Positions 24,267 to 34,705 of a DNA stretch of 64,000 bases are shown here, piece by piece (the stretch's first letter is position 1; every line of letters begins with the position of its first letter). This DNA comes from Tetradesmus obliquus (taxonomy: Eukaryota > Chlorophyta > Chlorophyceae > Sphaeropleales > Scenedesmaceae): NCBI GenBank assembly GCA_030272155.1, contig CP126195.1, positions 62,001 to 126,000 of the forward strand. Direction: 5' to 3'. Below the pieces are notes generated by a model. The model made no database searches. It had not been told where the DNA came from and saw only the letters and a list, made by a program, of their open reading frames with translations. A program made the translations under genes and the position numbers.

Positions 24267-24305
24267 CTGCAGCACATGTGCTGCAGTTACTGTGTACACA
24301 GTAAC
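24267..24305. repeat. Two abutting 20-bp perfect palindromes
   Basis: CTGCAGCACATGTGCTGCAG (24267-24286) and GTTACTGTGTACACAGTAAC (24286-24305) share one base. The second contains TGTGTACACA, also found in the palindrome chain at 19105. Confidence 0.9.
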
Positions 24306-24312
24306 TTACCAA

Positions 24313-24333
24313 TTACATTGCATACCTGTTACA
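24313..24333 (-). terminator. Candidate paired TGTAA polyadenylation signals of SGNH copy 3
   Basis: Two minus-strand TGTAA motifs (24313-24317, 24329-24333) 160-180 bases after the copy 3 stop, immediately before the palindromes in the direction of transcription. Confidence 0.5.
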
Positions 24334-24493
24334 CCGTGCACCCCCTCCCATACAAAGTAAACTATGGCTTGGATGGTAACATAGCTTTGATGGCCATAGC
24401 TGCATGTTCAGCATCTGCCCTGCAAGCCTGTGCTGCTACATCAACAGCTCAGCAATGATACACCGCACAACAGACAAGGCACTCCAGATCCAA

Positions 24494-27139
24494 CTAAGGC
24501 CAGCTGAACGGCAGCTGGCCGCCCAAAGCCCTGCCCCGAGCCATCTCCACTGTGTCGACGGCATTGTGCGGCACCGCCCTTGAGAAGGGCACCACAGCCG
24601 CACCCGTCACAAAGAACTCGACCCCACCCGTGGCTGTGTTGGTGGTGATGGTGATGCGTGCTGTGCACCTTGTGTGTGGTGTCACCTGAAGCAAGGGCAG
24701 CAAGGCAGTGGACGGCCAGTGCGTGTGCTCAACTACTGGTAGTACTCTGGCAGACAGCCCCGCCGCTGCCTGAGGCCGCGTGCCCAACACATGTCAGCGC
24801 ACCAGGTGATGCTTGGGCTGTCTCCTGCAGCCGCTCAGGCTCGTTTGGCAGCATGCCTGCGAGCTGCAACATGCAGCGCAGCTGGCCAGGTGCCACTGTG
24901 GTGCTCACCTCAACAGCGGCAATCCCCAGCACAGGGTAAAGCTGCAGCGCAAGCGTGATGCTGCTGCAGCGGCAGCCTCGCACACATGCCAAGACTGCAT
25001 CACCTCCCCGGCTGAAGTTTTTGCCTTGGATGTACGTCACAACCAGGTACCTGCGCGCAAATTGCACAACATTGCTAGCGCTGCTGCCAGCCTCTTCAAC
25101 GCTGCTGCCGGCTTCTTCGACGCTGCTGCCAGCTGCTGCCGCCAGGCTGGTGTCCACGCTGATGGTCAGCGCCTGGCCTGCCCCCTTCATGAAGTAGCCA
25201 TGCGTGTGGCAGTTTGTGTGTGGGCAGCTCGGGTGGAGCGCAGCATCCTTCCAGTAGCAGCCTGCCTGGCCGCTTTGCATTCTGTCGGAGCCAGCGCTGT
25301 TCATCGCGTCTGGGGAGCTTGCGGCACACGCTGCATACGGCTGAAAGCTGAGCCCCTCCCTGCACCACGGCTGCACGTCTTGCTGCGCAGCGGCGGGGCT
25401 GATGGCATGCGGCAGACCCGCCGCCCCGCCCAGTGCAGGCGACGGCTGCGCAGCTCCGCTCGCAAACACAGCCGCAAGCGTCTGGCGCACCGAGTATGCC
25501 ACCACGTCGCCATAGACCTCGAAGCCTGCTGCTGTGGGGTGGAAGCCGTCGGCAAGCAGGGTGGCCCGCGTGGCGCCTAGCAGCTGCTGTGCGGCTGTGT
25601 CGTTGTACATGAGGTCGTACATGCTGCCGCGGATTGATGCCACGGGCGCGCCGTAGCGGTGTGCAATCATGGTGTGCAGCTCCTCACCTGTGGCAGCACA
25701 TGCGCCCAGCCCTTGTGAGGCGTGCGCGTCACATGCAGCAGCACCTGCTTTTGAAGACAAAGGTGATAACCCTTGCCATCAACTAGTGAGTGGCTTCTCA
25801 GCCATGACATGCAAGGCAGCAAGCAGGGATCCAGTGTGGTTGTTGGTCAAATTTGTCCACAGCTTGCTGCCATTGTCAAGCACTACGGCGTCAACTCACT
25901 CACCGGAAGAGTAGTAGGAGTTGGGCAGCTGCATGGTTGCGGTTGCAGTGCCAGGGTGTGACACGCCGAGCCATCGGAAACTGAACATGGCCACAGCCAT
26001 CAGCGCTGCATTGGGTGCTGTGCGGATCAGCCTGCGAAGCAGTGCCTCGTACCCTGCAACCTAGGCAGCATCAACAGCAGTGAGCTGCTCTTGACGCCCC
26101 TTTGCTGCGAGCGCAACACATGTTGTCAGTGGATGTGAGGAGGATGTGCAAGCCGCTGTGCTGTCAACTGCTACGCTGTTGCATGATTCTGCATGCACGA
26201 CATGAGTATGTGGCTGCACTGCAGCATGGAAGTACAACAGCAAACACAATAGGTACCTGGGTATACATGCCTGTTCGTTCAAGTCTTCTGTTCGAGCTGC
26301 GCGCAGCCGCTGAGCGACTGCTGCCATGCCACAGACATAGCTGTGCACATTGCAGTGCACTGCATGGCAAGCACGGCATGTGCGCTGCAGAACACCACAT
26401 GATGCTGCCAAGGGCAGCAGCGGCACAGCTGGCAAGATCCTCGCGTGCGGCACCGTATGACAGCATTGCTGCTCAGGCTGGTGTGTGCCAGACATGTTTG
26501 TCAGGTGGCACCCACACATGAAATGGCAGCAGCTTGCTCAGCGCACCCGTGGCATTGCCATGTTGTGACACATGAGCTTGTTGGTGGAGGGGTCAAGGCA
26601 GCCGTTCAAGCTGTACTCCACCAAGATTAGGTCAGCATCCTGCAGCAACGGTAGCAGCAGCAGCAGCAGCGTCGGCACCAGCAGCAGCGTTGGCACCAGC
26701 AGCGGCACCAGCAGCAGTGTTGGCACCAGCAGCGGCAACAGCAGACCAACTGAGCAACTGTGCGCGTGCTGCAGCTGGTATCACGAGACAAAGCAGCCCA
26801 CACACCGCACTATCTATGCATGTGTCAATTTGCCACTGGCAAGCATACAGCAGGTGCACCACCAACACCGTCTTAGGATCCAGCAGCAAGCCAAAGTTGA
26901 CATGAGCAGCAGCATGCGTTTGTGAAATGAGATGGCGCCCAGCCCGGCTGTGGCTGCTGTGTCTGGCAGGGCTGGCCCTTTGTGCTGCACCCTGCTGGCT
27001 GGCAACATGCAGCATGCCGTGCAGCATCATGCTGCTACGCAGCCAGTTGACTCTGCCGGCAGCGCTGGCCTCATCACGCTTGTAAAACATAGGTGATTTT
27101 TTTGGTTTTGAAACTAACAACGATGGCATGTCGCTGAGC

Positions 27140-27205
<66 letters not shown>

Positions 27206-28084
27206 GCTGCTGCTGCTGTGTCGAGTGCCACGCACCTGCGGCACTGCCTGGTACCAGCAGGTGGATGCCACGATGACATTGGTGGCGGTGCGCGCCATGT
27301 TGAGGGTGCTGAAGGTGACCCCAGGGAAGGACGCCTGCAGAATAGGAGGATGAGCGCACATGACTGCATACCACACACCTTTGAGCCAGGCTACAATTGA
27401 TGAGAGCGAACTGCTGCGCTTCTTTGCAGGCGTGCAGTTGCGGCGAAGTGTTGGCAGACAACCGCCACTGCTGAGTGATGTGCAGTCGCGGCTGTGATCA
27501 CGCCTGCCTGCTGCCCAGCCCAGGCACCCGCCCAAGGCATGGTGCCCGACGAGCTGGCAGTACTGCTCTGCATGGCGGCGTGCGCACCGTGCGCAAGCTT
27601 TGGCAGCCTGCGAATCAGTGCAAAGGCCATGTCAGCGTCCCCCCACCTTGAGCCAGGCCAGCAGCGCCTCCACCCAGCTGCCCTGCAGGGAGCTCCTCCA
27701 GGCCTCATCAAAGTCGATGTAGCCAGCCGTTATAGACCCTCCAAAGGCCACTATCGTTACATTTGCACCTGGCGTGGCGAGCTTGCGTGCCAACAAGTGC
27801 CAGTTGCGCAGCGCATCTGGCTCCAGGCCTTTGTGTCCCAGCGCCAGCACTGAGCGAGGAGTGGCAAAAGGCACTGCCATCATCCTCTGCAGCGCCTGCT
27901 GCAGGCTGTCTGCTGAAGGCGTTGCTTGGTGCAGGTGCCTGGCAGGCCTGTGTGCTTGCAGGCCTTCCTGAAGGTGCAGCAGGTTGCCAGCGCCTGCCTG
28001 GCCATCGTGTACTGTAACTGCTGCCACTGTGGACCGACCCAAGTGCGATGCGAGTAGCAGCACAAGCTGCAGCCCCAATCGCAT
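24494..28084 (-). CDS. Secreted SGNH hydrolase, array copy 3
   Basis: A 585-residue protein from exons 28084-27647, 27334-27236, 26639-26547, 26060-25904, 25687-24909 and 24685-24494; every length difference from copy 1 is a multiple of three. Signal peptide MRLGLQLVLLLASHLGRS. Blocks: VAFGGSITAG (Ser), NMARTATN (block II, unlike the NAARGAS of copies 1 and 2), DADLILVEYSLNG (Asn), DGFHPTAAGF (Asp/His). This is the most diverged open copy. Exon 4 encodes a different segment (FRWLGVSHPGTATATMQ) and exon 5 carries an insertion with DRMQSGQAGCYW and two GSSVEEA units. Its block II and exon 4 differences suggest altered substrate preference (inference). The catalytic residues and the C-terminal Cys-rich domain (CPHTNCHTHGYFMKGAGQ) are kept. 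Confidence 0.87.
27140..27217. repeat. GCT/CTG triplet tract in intron 2 of SGNH copy 3
   Basis: Nearly pure trinucleotide repeat beginning about 20 bases into intron 2 on the coding side. Confidence 0.9.
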
Positions 28085-29650
28085 GTTTACAGCAAACGTT
28101 GCGTTAATTCGTATTTAACACCAAGGTAAACTGCCGCTGGCAGGCTCTGCAGCAGATATGGCATGCCACAGAACTGCTAGCTGAGGAACAGGCGCTTCAG
28201 CCATTCTACTTGCATACATTGTCAAGGAACACAGCAATATCAAACGGTTTTCGTCACCTCAAGCAGCAAACTCGGTTTCACGGCGATTGTCAGGTACTGC
28301 CGAGTCATTGCCCCGTCAACCCTTGGCCAAGCGATAGCTGCCAGCACAGACGATGCTTCACCCTTTTACTGTTAAGTGTTTATTTTTGCTGCGAACGTAC
28401 TATAACGCACTCATCAGACGCATGGATTTGATATCCATCTGAGCCCAACGTGCACCAGCGATTACGCCCCCCATGTGCACCAGCGGTTACGCCCCACCCC
28501 ACACCTGGCGCACAGTGGCACCCACCAACAGAGCGTCAAGTCCAGCTTACGCTGCACGTTCACCAGAAGCAGTGATCCAACCACCCATGCGGCCGTTGCT
28601 CAAAGCAAGATGCCGCCTCGACCACAGCACTGCTGTGTTCACCAGTCAGTGAAGCTGAGGATACATGTTGTTGCAGCCAGCATATACCGGCTGGGGCCAC
28701 AGAGCATTCCCGGCAGCAAGGTATGTGCTGCAGCCAGCCGCAGCAGATCATGCTACCAGACTGGCTGCCTCGCGTGCTCGTGATGCACAGACAGCACTGC
28801 TGCGCAGTACAGCTGTCCTGTGGACGGACCATGAGAAAGGCAGTGCATGCTGCGCAGCAATGTGCACTGGCTCTACACGGGGCTCCTCAGCGGCTGAGCA
28901 ATTGCAGCAACAATCGTGCTGTAAGATGCAGCTTGCGCATGCCACAATCATCACAGTTAGCCCAGCATTACACCAAGCTGATGTGCACTGGATCAAATAT
29001 GCTTGTCAATTCCTTATGCACCTAAAGTTGTTTTCATGCAGTGTTGTTCGTAGCACAACCTGTGTAGTGGTGCGCAGCCAACAGTGCAGGCACGTGCACG
29101 ACTGCCGAGCCACCACAACTGCAGCCAGTGCCGTGAGCAGCAACCAAGCAAAACCATGCAAATACTCAATTTCAACCCCTGTTCAATGCAACAATTTTCG
29201 AAATGGCTCAACTGCTGCTGGTACAAGATCCTTTCACAATCAAGTGCAGTATTTAGCCAGTGATGTGAGCAGCGGCCAGCCTGCGCTGCCAGCGCCTTGC
29301 TGGCCACACACACCACTCGCCTTTGCAGCGGATCGCACACTTGGCTAAGGTTGACTTGCTACAGCAGCTGCACCGCCAGACACGTAGCCAGCAACAAGCC
29401 CGGCGTGGTGGTGCGGCGTGCAGCTGTGCATGCCGAGCGAGCAACCTAACACGGTGCCAGCTCGTCGCACCTGTTGATACTGGTCACCTGCCTATCAGCA
29501 CAGCACCGCCCAGTGCCAGCCCGCAGCCACCCACAGCAGCAGCCCAAAGCCAGCCAGCTGCAGTGCTGCAGCCACCCTTGCCAACCTCGCATTTGTTCAC
29601 AGAGTGATGCTCGTCACGTGATGGTTCGCCTGGGCGCAGCAAAAAAACAA
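28085..29650. other. Spacer between SGNH copies 3 and 4
   Basis: Promoter side of copy 3 (shared element 28247-28305) and 3' flank of copy 4. A tandem pair of about 25 bp (GTGCACCAGCG-TTACGCCCC) lies at 28449-28497. From about 29255 the sequence matches that from about 34265, the edge of the 5-kb duplication. No gene is seen. Confidence 0.6.
28247..28305 (-). promoter_or_regulatory. Upstream element shared by SGNH copies 1-3 (copy 3)
   Basis: TTTTCGTCACCTCAAG, then GGCGATTGTCAGGTACTGCC on the plus strand, about 165-220 bases before the copy 3 start. Confidence 0.5.
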
Positions 29651-32094
29651 TCAGGGCCAACTGAATGGCAGCTGGTCGCCCTCAGCTCTGACATCATCCA
29701 TGCGATTCTTGTCGATCCGATTGATGGGCACGTCCTTGGAGAACGGTACCACAGCCACGCCCGTCACTGCAAACTCGTCCCCGCCGGTTGTGGCGTTGGC
29801 TTGGATGGTGACGCTCACAACGCACCTGGGGTGCGCACTGACCTGCAACCACAGCACAGCAGCCAGCAAATGGGCGAGCCCTGATGTTTGAGTGAAAGCA
29901 CTGTGCAGCGTGCATGCAAGGAGCCGGCTGCATGAAGCGTCATGATTTGTGTTGTGCGCTTGGCCTGGGGCAGGCACACTTGTCAACGTGGATCAGGGCA
30001 GGCGGTGCAGCAGCAGGATGTAAATGCAGCGGAGGATGCCGGTACACCCTGTGGCGAGGCATTGGCTGTGGCATAGCGTGGCCTTCGGTTGCTGCTGCTG
30101 CTGCTTTGTTGTGACTAGTCGTGCGCGAAGATGCTGCACTAGGGCATGACCACGCAAAGCTGATGTGTTGTGTTGACGCAAGCGTCTTGTACATTGCCTG
30201 TGTTGGTTACGTTGACGCATTGTAAGCATGCAATGCAGCAGCATCATGCCGTGCTCACCTCAGTGGCAACCATGCCGGTGTTTGTTGTTTTGCGCCACTC
30301 TATCTGCACCGGCTTGCAGCGGCAGCCGCTCACGCAAGCCACGGTGGCGACCGCCATGGTCTCAGCAGGATTGGTAGTGCCTTGGAAGTATGTCACCGCC
30401 AGGTATCTGCGGTCAAACTGTTGCAGGGCAGCCCTGCTCCTGTCCCTTGCACTGCTGTCAATGGTCGCTTCAGCGCTGTCGATGGTCCACACAGTGCTGT
30501 CAATGGTCCCTGCAGTGCTGTCCATGGTCCCCGCAGTGCTGTCACTGCCCTCTGCGGCTGCGTTGCCAGCTCCTGCCGCTAGGCTGGTGTCCACGCTGAT
30601 GCTCAGTGCTGCGCCGCTGCCCTTCATGAGGTAGCCACGCATGTGGCAGTTCTCGTGCGGGCAGGGTTGGTGAAAGGGAGAGGTCCCCCAGCGGCAGCTG
30701 CCCCTGCCAGTACAAGACGCAACGGGCTTGAAGCTGCTGCTCTCTCTGCACCAGGTGTCTGCGTCCTGCTGCGCAGCTACAGGGCTGACTGGCAGAGGCA
30801 GGCCGCTGCCATCAGCTGCTGCCGCTGCGCCGAGAGCCCCGGGCGCATCAGCTCCACTCGCCATGACAGCAACCAGGCTCTGCCGCACCGTGTAGGCCAT
30901 GATCTCGCCATACATCTTGAAGCCGTCAGCTGTGGGGTGCACGGTGTCTGCGATGATGGTGGCTCGTGTCCCGCCCAGCAGCTGCTTTGCAACCGCATCG
31001 TTGTACATGAGGCCGTATAGGCTGTCGCGCAGTGAAGCCGTTGGGGCACCGTAGCGCCTTGCAATCATGGTGTGCAGCTCCTCACCTGCGATGCAATTCA
31101 AGGCCCAACAGCTAAGAAACATATGCATGCAGCTGCAGGCAACAATGATGGCGGTCATGCCCAGTATTGCAAGCTACACAAATTCACTTTCATGCTGGTA
31201 GGCATGAGTATGACCCACCACCTATAGTGAGAAACTGACAGCAGTGGCGAATGAGCTTGATCTTATTGTTGAGTGCACACAGGGGGCCACGTCGCACAGC
31301 AACTATCGCACATACCTGGCATGCAGGGTATGTTGCAGGTGCTGTGGGCACCCAGGCATCTCACCAGTGCTTGCAAATGCGTTTGGTGCTTCGAACGCCA
31401 CGCGACCCTGCTGTATTATGGGGGTGGCGGAAAAGCTGAATGCGGCTACGCTCATGAGCGCTGTGCGGGGTGCCCTGTGCAGCACCCTGCGGTAGAAGCT
31501 CTCATAGGCAGCAACCTGCAGCAGCGCAGCGGTGCGCAGCAGCAGCAGCGGGTGATGTCCCCAGCCTCACACAACCAGCTGGAAGCGGCAGCGCGCAAGC
31601 ACACAGCCCCCGGACGCACTGGATGAGATATCATGCCGGCGGCTGACCAGCAGCAGAGCAGGGCTTGGTGCATTTGAGGAGCGCTCACAGATACGGTGCA
31701 CCATGCCGAGCTCGTTGCCAGTGAAGCCGCAGTGGCCTATATGCAACTGCACAGCTGCAAGCCTGCATGCTCTCACAGCATGCTCTCAGAGGTAGGCTAC
31801 CTCTTTATGCTTCTGGTGTGCTCTGCTCTTGATGCTGCTGCTGCATTCACCGCTACCGCTGCTGCCACTGACGGAATTGCAGTGACTTGTGGCCATGCAC
31901 ACTTTGCTGCTCATGCTGTTGCTTCTACTGCTCATAGCTTGGCACTCCACTTTCACACTGGACTATTGCCGGCTGCATTGCTTCATGGTGCGCCGCGCTC
32001 ACCCTGACCATGGCTGTGCTGCTGCACATGGGCTGGCCGGTGGCCTCCAGGCAGCCGTTGAGGCTGTACTCCACCAGCACCAGGTCGGCATCCT

Positions 32095-32126
<32 letters not shown>

Positions 32127-33218
32127 CGCTGGACCTTGCAGCACACCACGAGTTCTGGTTTCCATCCTAAGGTGGCGGCTCAGTGTCCAACGCCAGGCAG
32201 CAGTGCAGGAGAGACACCAGCATCAAGGACAAAGACGCTGGCCATTTGATGCATCTTGCTTTACGCGCTTTGCTGGCAATGAGCATGCTGCTGCGCAGCA
32301 TCGGGGCTGGTGTGAAGCTCAGCAGGCATCCTACCTGGGGCACGTACTGGTACCAACATGTCGCCGCCACGGTGACCTCACTGGCAGCACGCGCAGCGTT
32401 GATGGTGACAAAGTTCACGCTGGGGAAGGCAGCCTGCAGCCAGCAGCATGCGGACAGAAGGTCACGTTGCACCTGTCAGCTTGCGGCCGTCACCAATATG
32501 TTTTCTTACGCACACAGACGTCAGCAACAACAATTTTCACCTGTACTGCAGTAAGCTGCCAGTGCGGCATGATGGCAGGTCTCGCGCAGGGCGAGGTGTG
32601 CAGCTGCCTGCTCAGCTGGCGCGGCTAGCTGGTCATGATGCGTACACGCGTCCCCATCGACTTGTCAATGCAGAAGTCACCCGGCATGTCAAACTATTGA
32701 AAAGCCCTTGTTATGCGGTCAAACATGCAGCTGGCAGCGGCCCGCACCTTCATCCATGCCACCATGGGCTCCACCCAGCTGCCATCCATGGCGCGCTTCC
32801 ACGCCTCAGGCTTATCGATGTAGCCGGCTGTCAGTGAACCACCAAATGCCACAACCGTCACAGTTGCACCCGGCGTGGCGAGCTTGCGTGCCAACAAGTG
32901 CCAGTTGCGCAGCGCGTCTGCATCAAGGCCTTTGTAGCCCAGCGCCAGCACGGGGCGGGGAGTGTTGAAGGGCACTGCCCGCATCCTCAGCAGCGCCTGC
33001 TGCATGTCCTCAGCTGAGGGCTCAGCCTGATGCAGCTGCCTGGAGGGAGTCTTGGTCTGTAGGCCCATCATCTGGCGTGCAGATCGCTGACTATGGTTCA
33101 CCGTTGGTGTGTTTGCTGCTGTAGCTGCTGCCCCTGTCGCTGCTACTGCTGCTGCTGCGAACATCAGGAGGTATGGTGCCAACACCACCACCAACACACA
33201 TATTTTCAACATTTTCAT
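29651..33218 (-). CDS. Secreted SGNH hydrolase, array copy 4
   Basis: A 609-residue protein from exons 33218-32748, 32433-32335, 32092-32003, 31515-31365, 31085-30259 and 29842-29651, in phase. Signal peptide MKMLKICVLVVVLAPYLLMF plus AAAAVAA. Blocks: VAFGGSLTAG, NAARAASE, DADLVLVEYSLNG, DTVHPTADGF; the triad is intact. The N-terminal pro-region (PSAEDMQQALLRMRAVPFNT) is shared with copy 5. Exon 5 encodes a Ser/Thr-rich heptapeptide repeat before the C-terminal domain (DSTAGTMDSTAGTIDS and so on), likely an O-glycosylated linker. Copies 4 and 5 form the youngest pair of the array. Its upstream region shares GGCGCGAAAACTATTGTGCT with copy 5 but not the element before copies 1-3. Confidence 0.88.
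29976..30826. repeat. Near-identical tract, copy 4 member (pair 35037-35885)
   Basis: Intron 5 and the 3' two-thirds of exon 5 are almost base-identical to copy 5, with a handful of differences near the exon-intron border, while the rest of the two genes is visibly more diverged. Confidence 0.85.
30452..30545 (-). repeat. 21-bp coding minisatellite in SGNH copy 4 exon 5
   Basis: Four to five tandem 21-bp units encode DSTAGT(M/I)-type heptads (DSTAGTM, DSTAGTI, DSTVWTI, DSAEATI). The same array is at about 35513-35606 in copy 5. It is absent from copies 1-3, where this place has Ser/Asn or GSSVEEA linkers. Confidence 0.9.
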
Positions 33219-34705
33219 GTATATTTGGCAGCTTATATGTTGGATGCCACGCCACGCCGCTGCAGGGCTTTTCCGAAGGCGCGAAAACTATTGTGCTGCC
33301 GCGTGGTGAACTCTGGCGCAGAGTAGGTTGAACTTGACGCTTTGAATATGAGTATTTGCAGCGTTTTAGCCGTCGTAGTTTGATTCAGCAGCACAATGAG
33401 ATTGCCGCACAGTCGCAGCAATTAGTTGGAGCCCGTACTAGATTGTTGGCTCAAAAGGCCAAGCTGCGCTGCTACACGAGCCTTGTGGATGCAAACATCA
33501 ATTTTATGCGCGTGGTTCTGTTAAGGATCCGCTTAAGTGCCAGCGATTGCCGCCTCCGTCAGGAGAGCGTAACAACATACCAGCGACAACAGCTGTTATC
33601 TGCGCAGACGCAACTTGAAGTCTTACTGCTTTATGAATAAAAATATAATTTCCTTTTTTTACAGTATGATCGTTGAGTAACTTGGCACTCACGTAACCAG
33701 TGCTTCATACAAGCTCCCTTGACCACAGCCACAGCTAGCACTATGTCAAACGGGCGAATGAGTGATCGGTGAACGAGAAGTGAATGGTGGTGAGCGGCCA
33801 TTTTTCATAGCGTAGCATACTGCAGGCTGCACTGCTGGCTGAGGCTGACCACATGTACAGCAACAGCACACTGGCTGAGGCTATGCAGAATGTACAAGGT
33901 AGTTGATTACTGGCAGCAAGGTTGACTGCAGCCTGTGAAGCGCGCGGCACAGGCAATGCAGCAGCTGTTGATCAGCTGCTGTCTACAACTGTGAACATGC
34001 ATGAGCACAGCTGAATGTTGCTGAAACAGGGGGGGTCAGCTCACAGTGCCATATGATGGTAAACTATCAGACAACTGGCGCATCGCACCAGCAACCGACA
34101 ACCGCGCTGCAGTTGCAGCATGTGCAAGCTGCATGCGGCACATGTGTGGCCGTTTATGAAACACCCCGTCAACAAACAGTGCTGATGCAGGCATGTGCAG
34201 GCAGAGTGCAGGCATCTGCATGACTTATGAGCACTCGTGCATGCACGTGCATGACATTATCAGTCACCACCCCAGCCAGCGATGTGAGCAGCGGCCAGAC
34301 TGCGCTGCCAGCGCCTCACTGGCCACACACACCACGCGCCGATGCAGCGGATCGCACACTTGGCTAAGGTTGACTTGCTACAGCAGCTGCACAGCCAGAC
34401 ACGTAGCCAGCAACAAGCGCGGCATGGTGGTGCGGCGTGCCACTGCGCATGCCGAGTGACACACCTATAGGTGCTAGCTAGCACCGTGCACCTTCCCATT
34501 CAGTCAGATCATTGCAGCTGTTGGTGCTGGTGACCCGCCTGCCAGCAAAGCATCGGCCACTGCCAGCCCCGCATCACCCGCAACGGCATGCCGCAGCATA
34601 ATGCCAGCCAGCCTCAGCGCCACAGCCACCCTCGTCAGCCATGCACGTGTTCACAAGTTGATGCTCGTCACGCGATGGTGCGCCTAGGCCCAGCAAAAGA
34701 AACAA
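33219..34705. other. Spacer between SGNH copies 4 and 5
   Basis: Promoter side of copy 4 and 3' flank of copy 5. The block at about 33660-34160 recurs at 38530-39060 and, more diverged, at 39190-39535. No gene is seen. Confidence 0.65.

Larger units (their letters stand above)
23766..24493. other. Spacer between SGNH copies 2 and 3
   Basis: Promoter side of copy 2 (shared element 23921-23979) and 3' flank of copy 3 (minus-strand TGTAA at 24313-24317 and 24329-24333, beside two 20-bp palindromes at 24267-24305). No gene is seen. Confidence 0.65.
29255..34262. repeat. First unit of a ~5-kb tandem duplication (SGNH copy 4)
   Basis: Holds SGNH copy 4 plus both flanks and matches 34262-39135 in order. 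Edges were set by eye from GATGTGAGCAGCGGCCAG and CATGTGTGGCCGTTTAT in both units. Confidence 0.75.

Noticed and set aside
31889-32170. Leu-rich plus-strand frames within the SGNH array read as membrane proteins
   Set aside because: They come from CTG tracts in introns and antisense exon 3; there is no codon or domain support.
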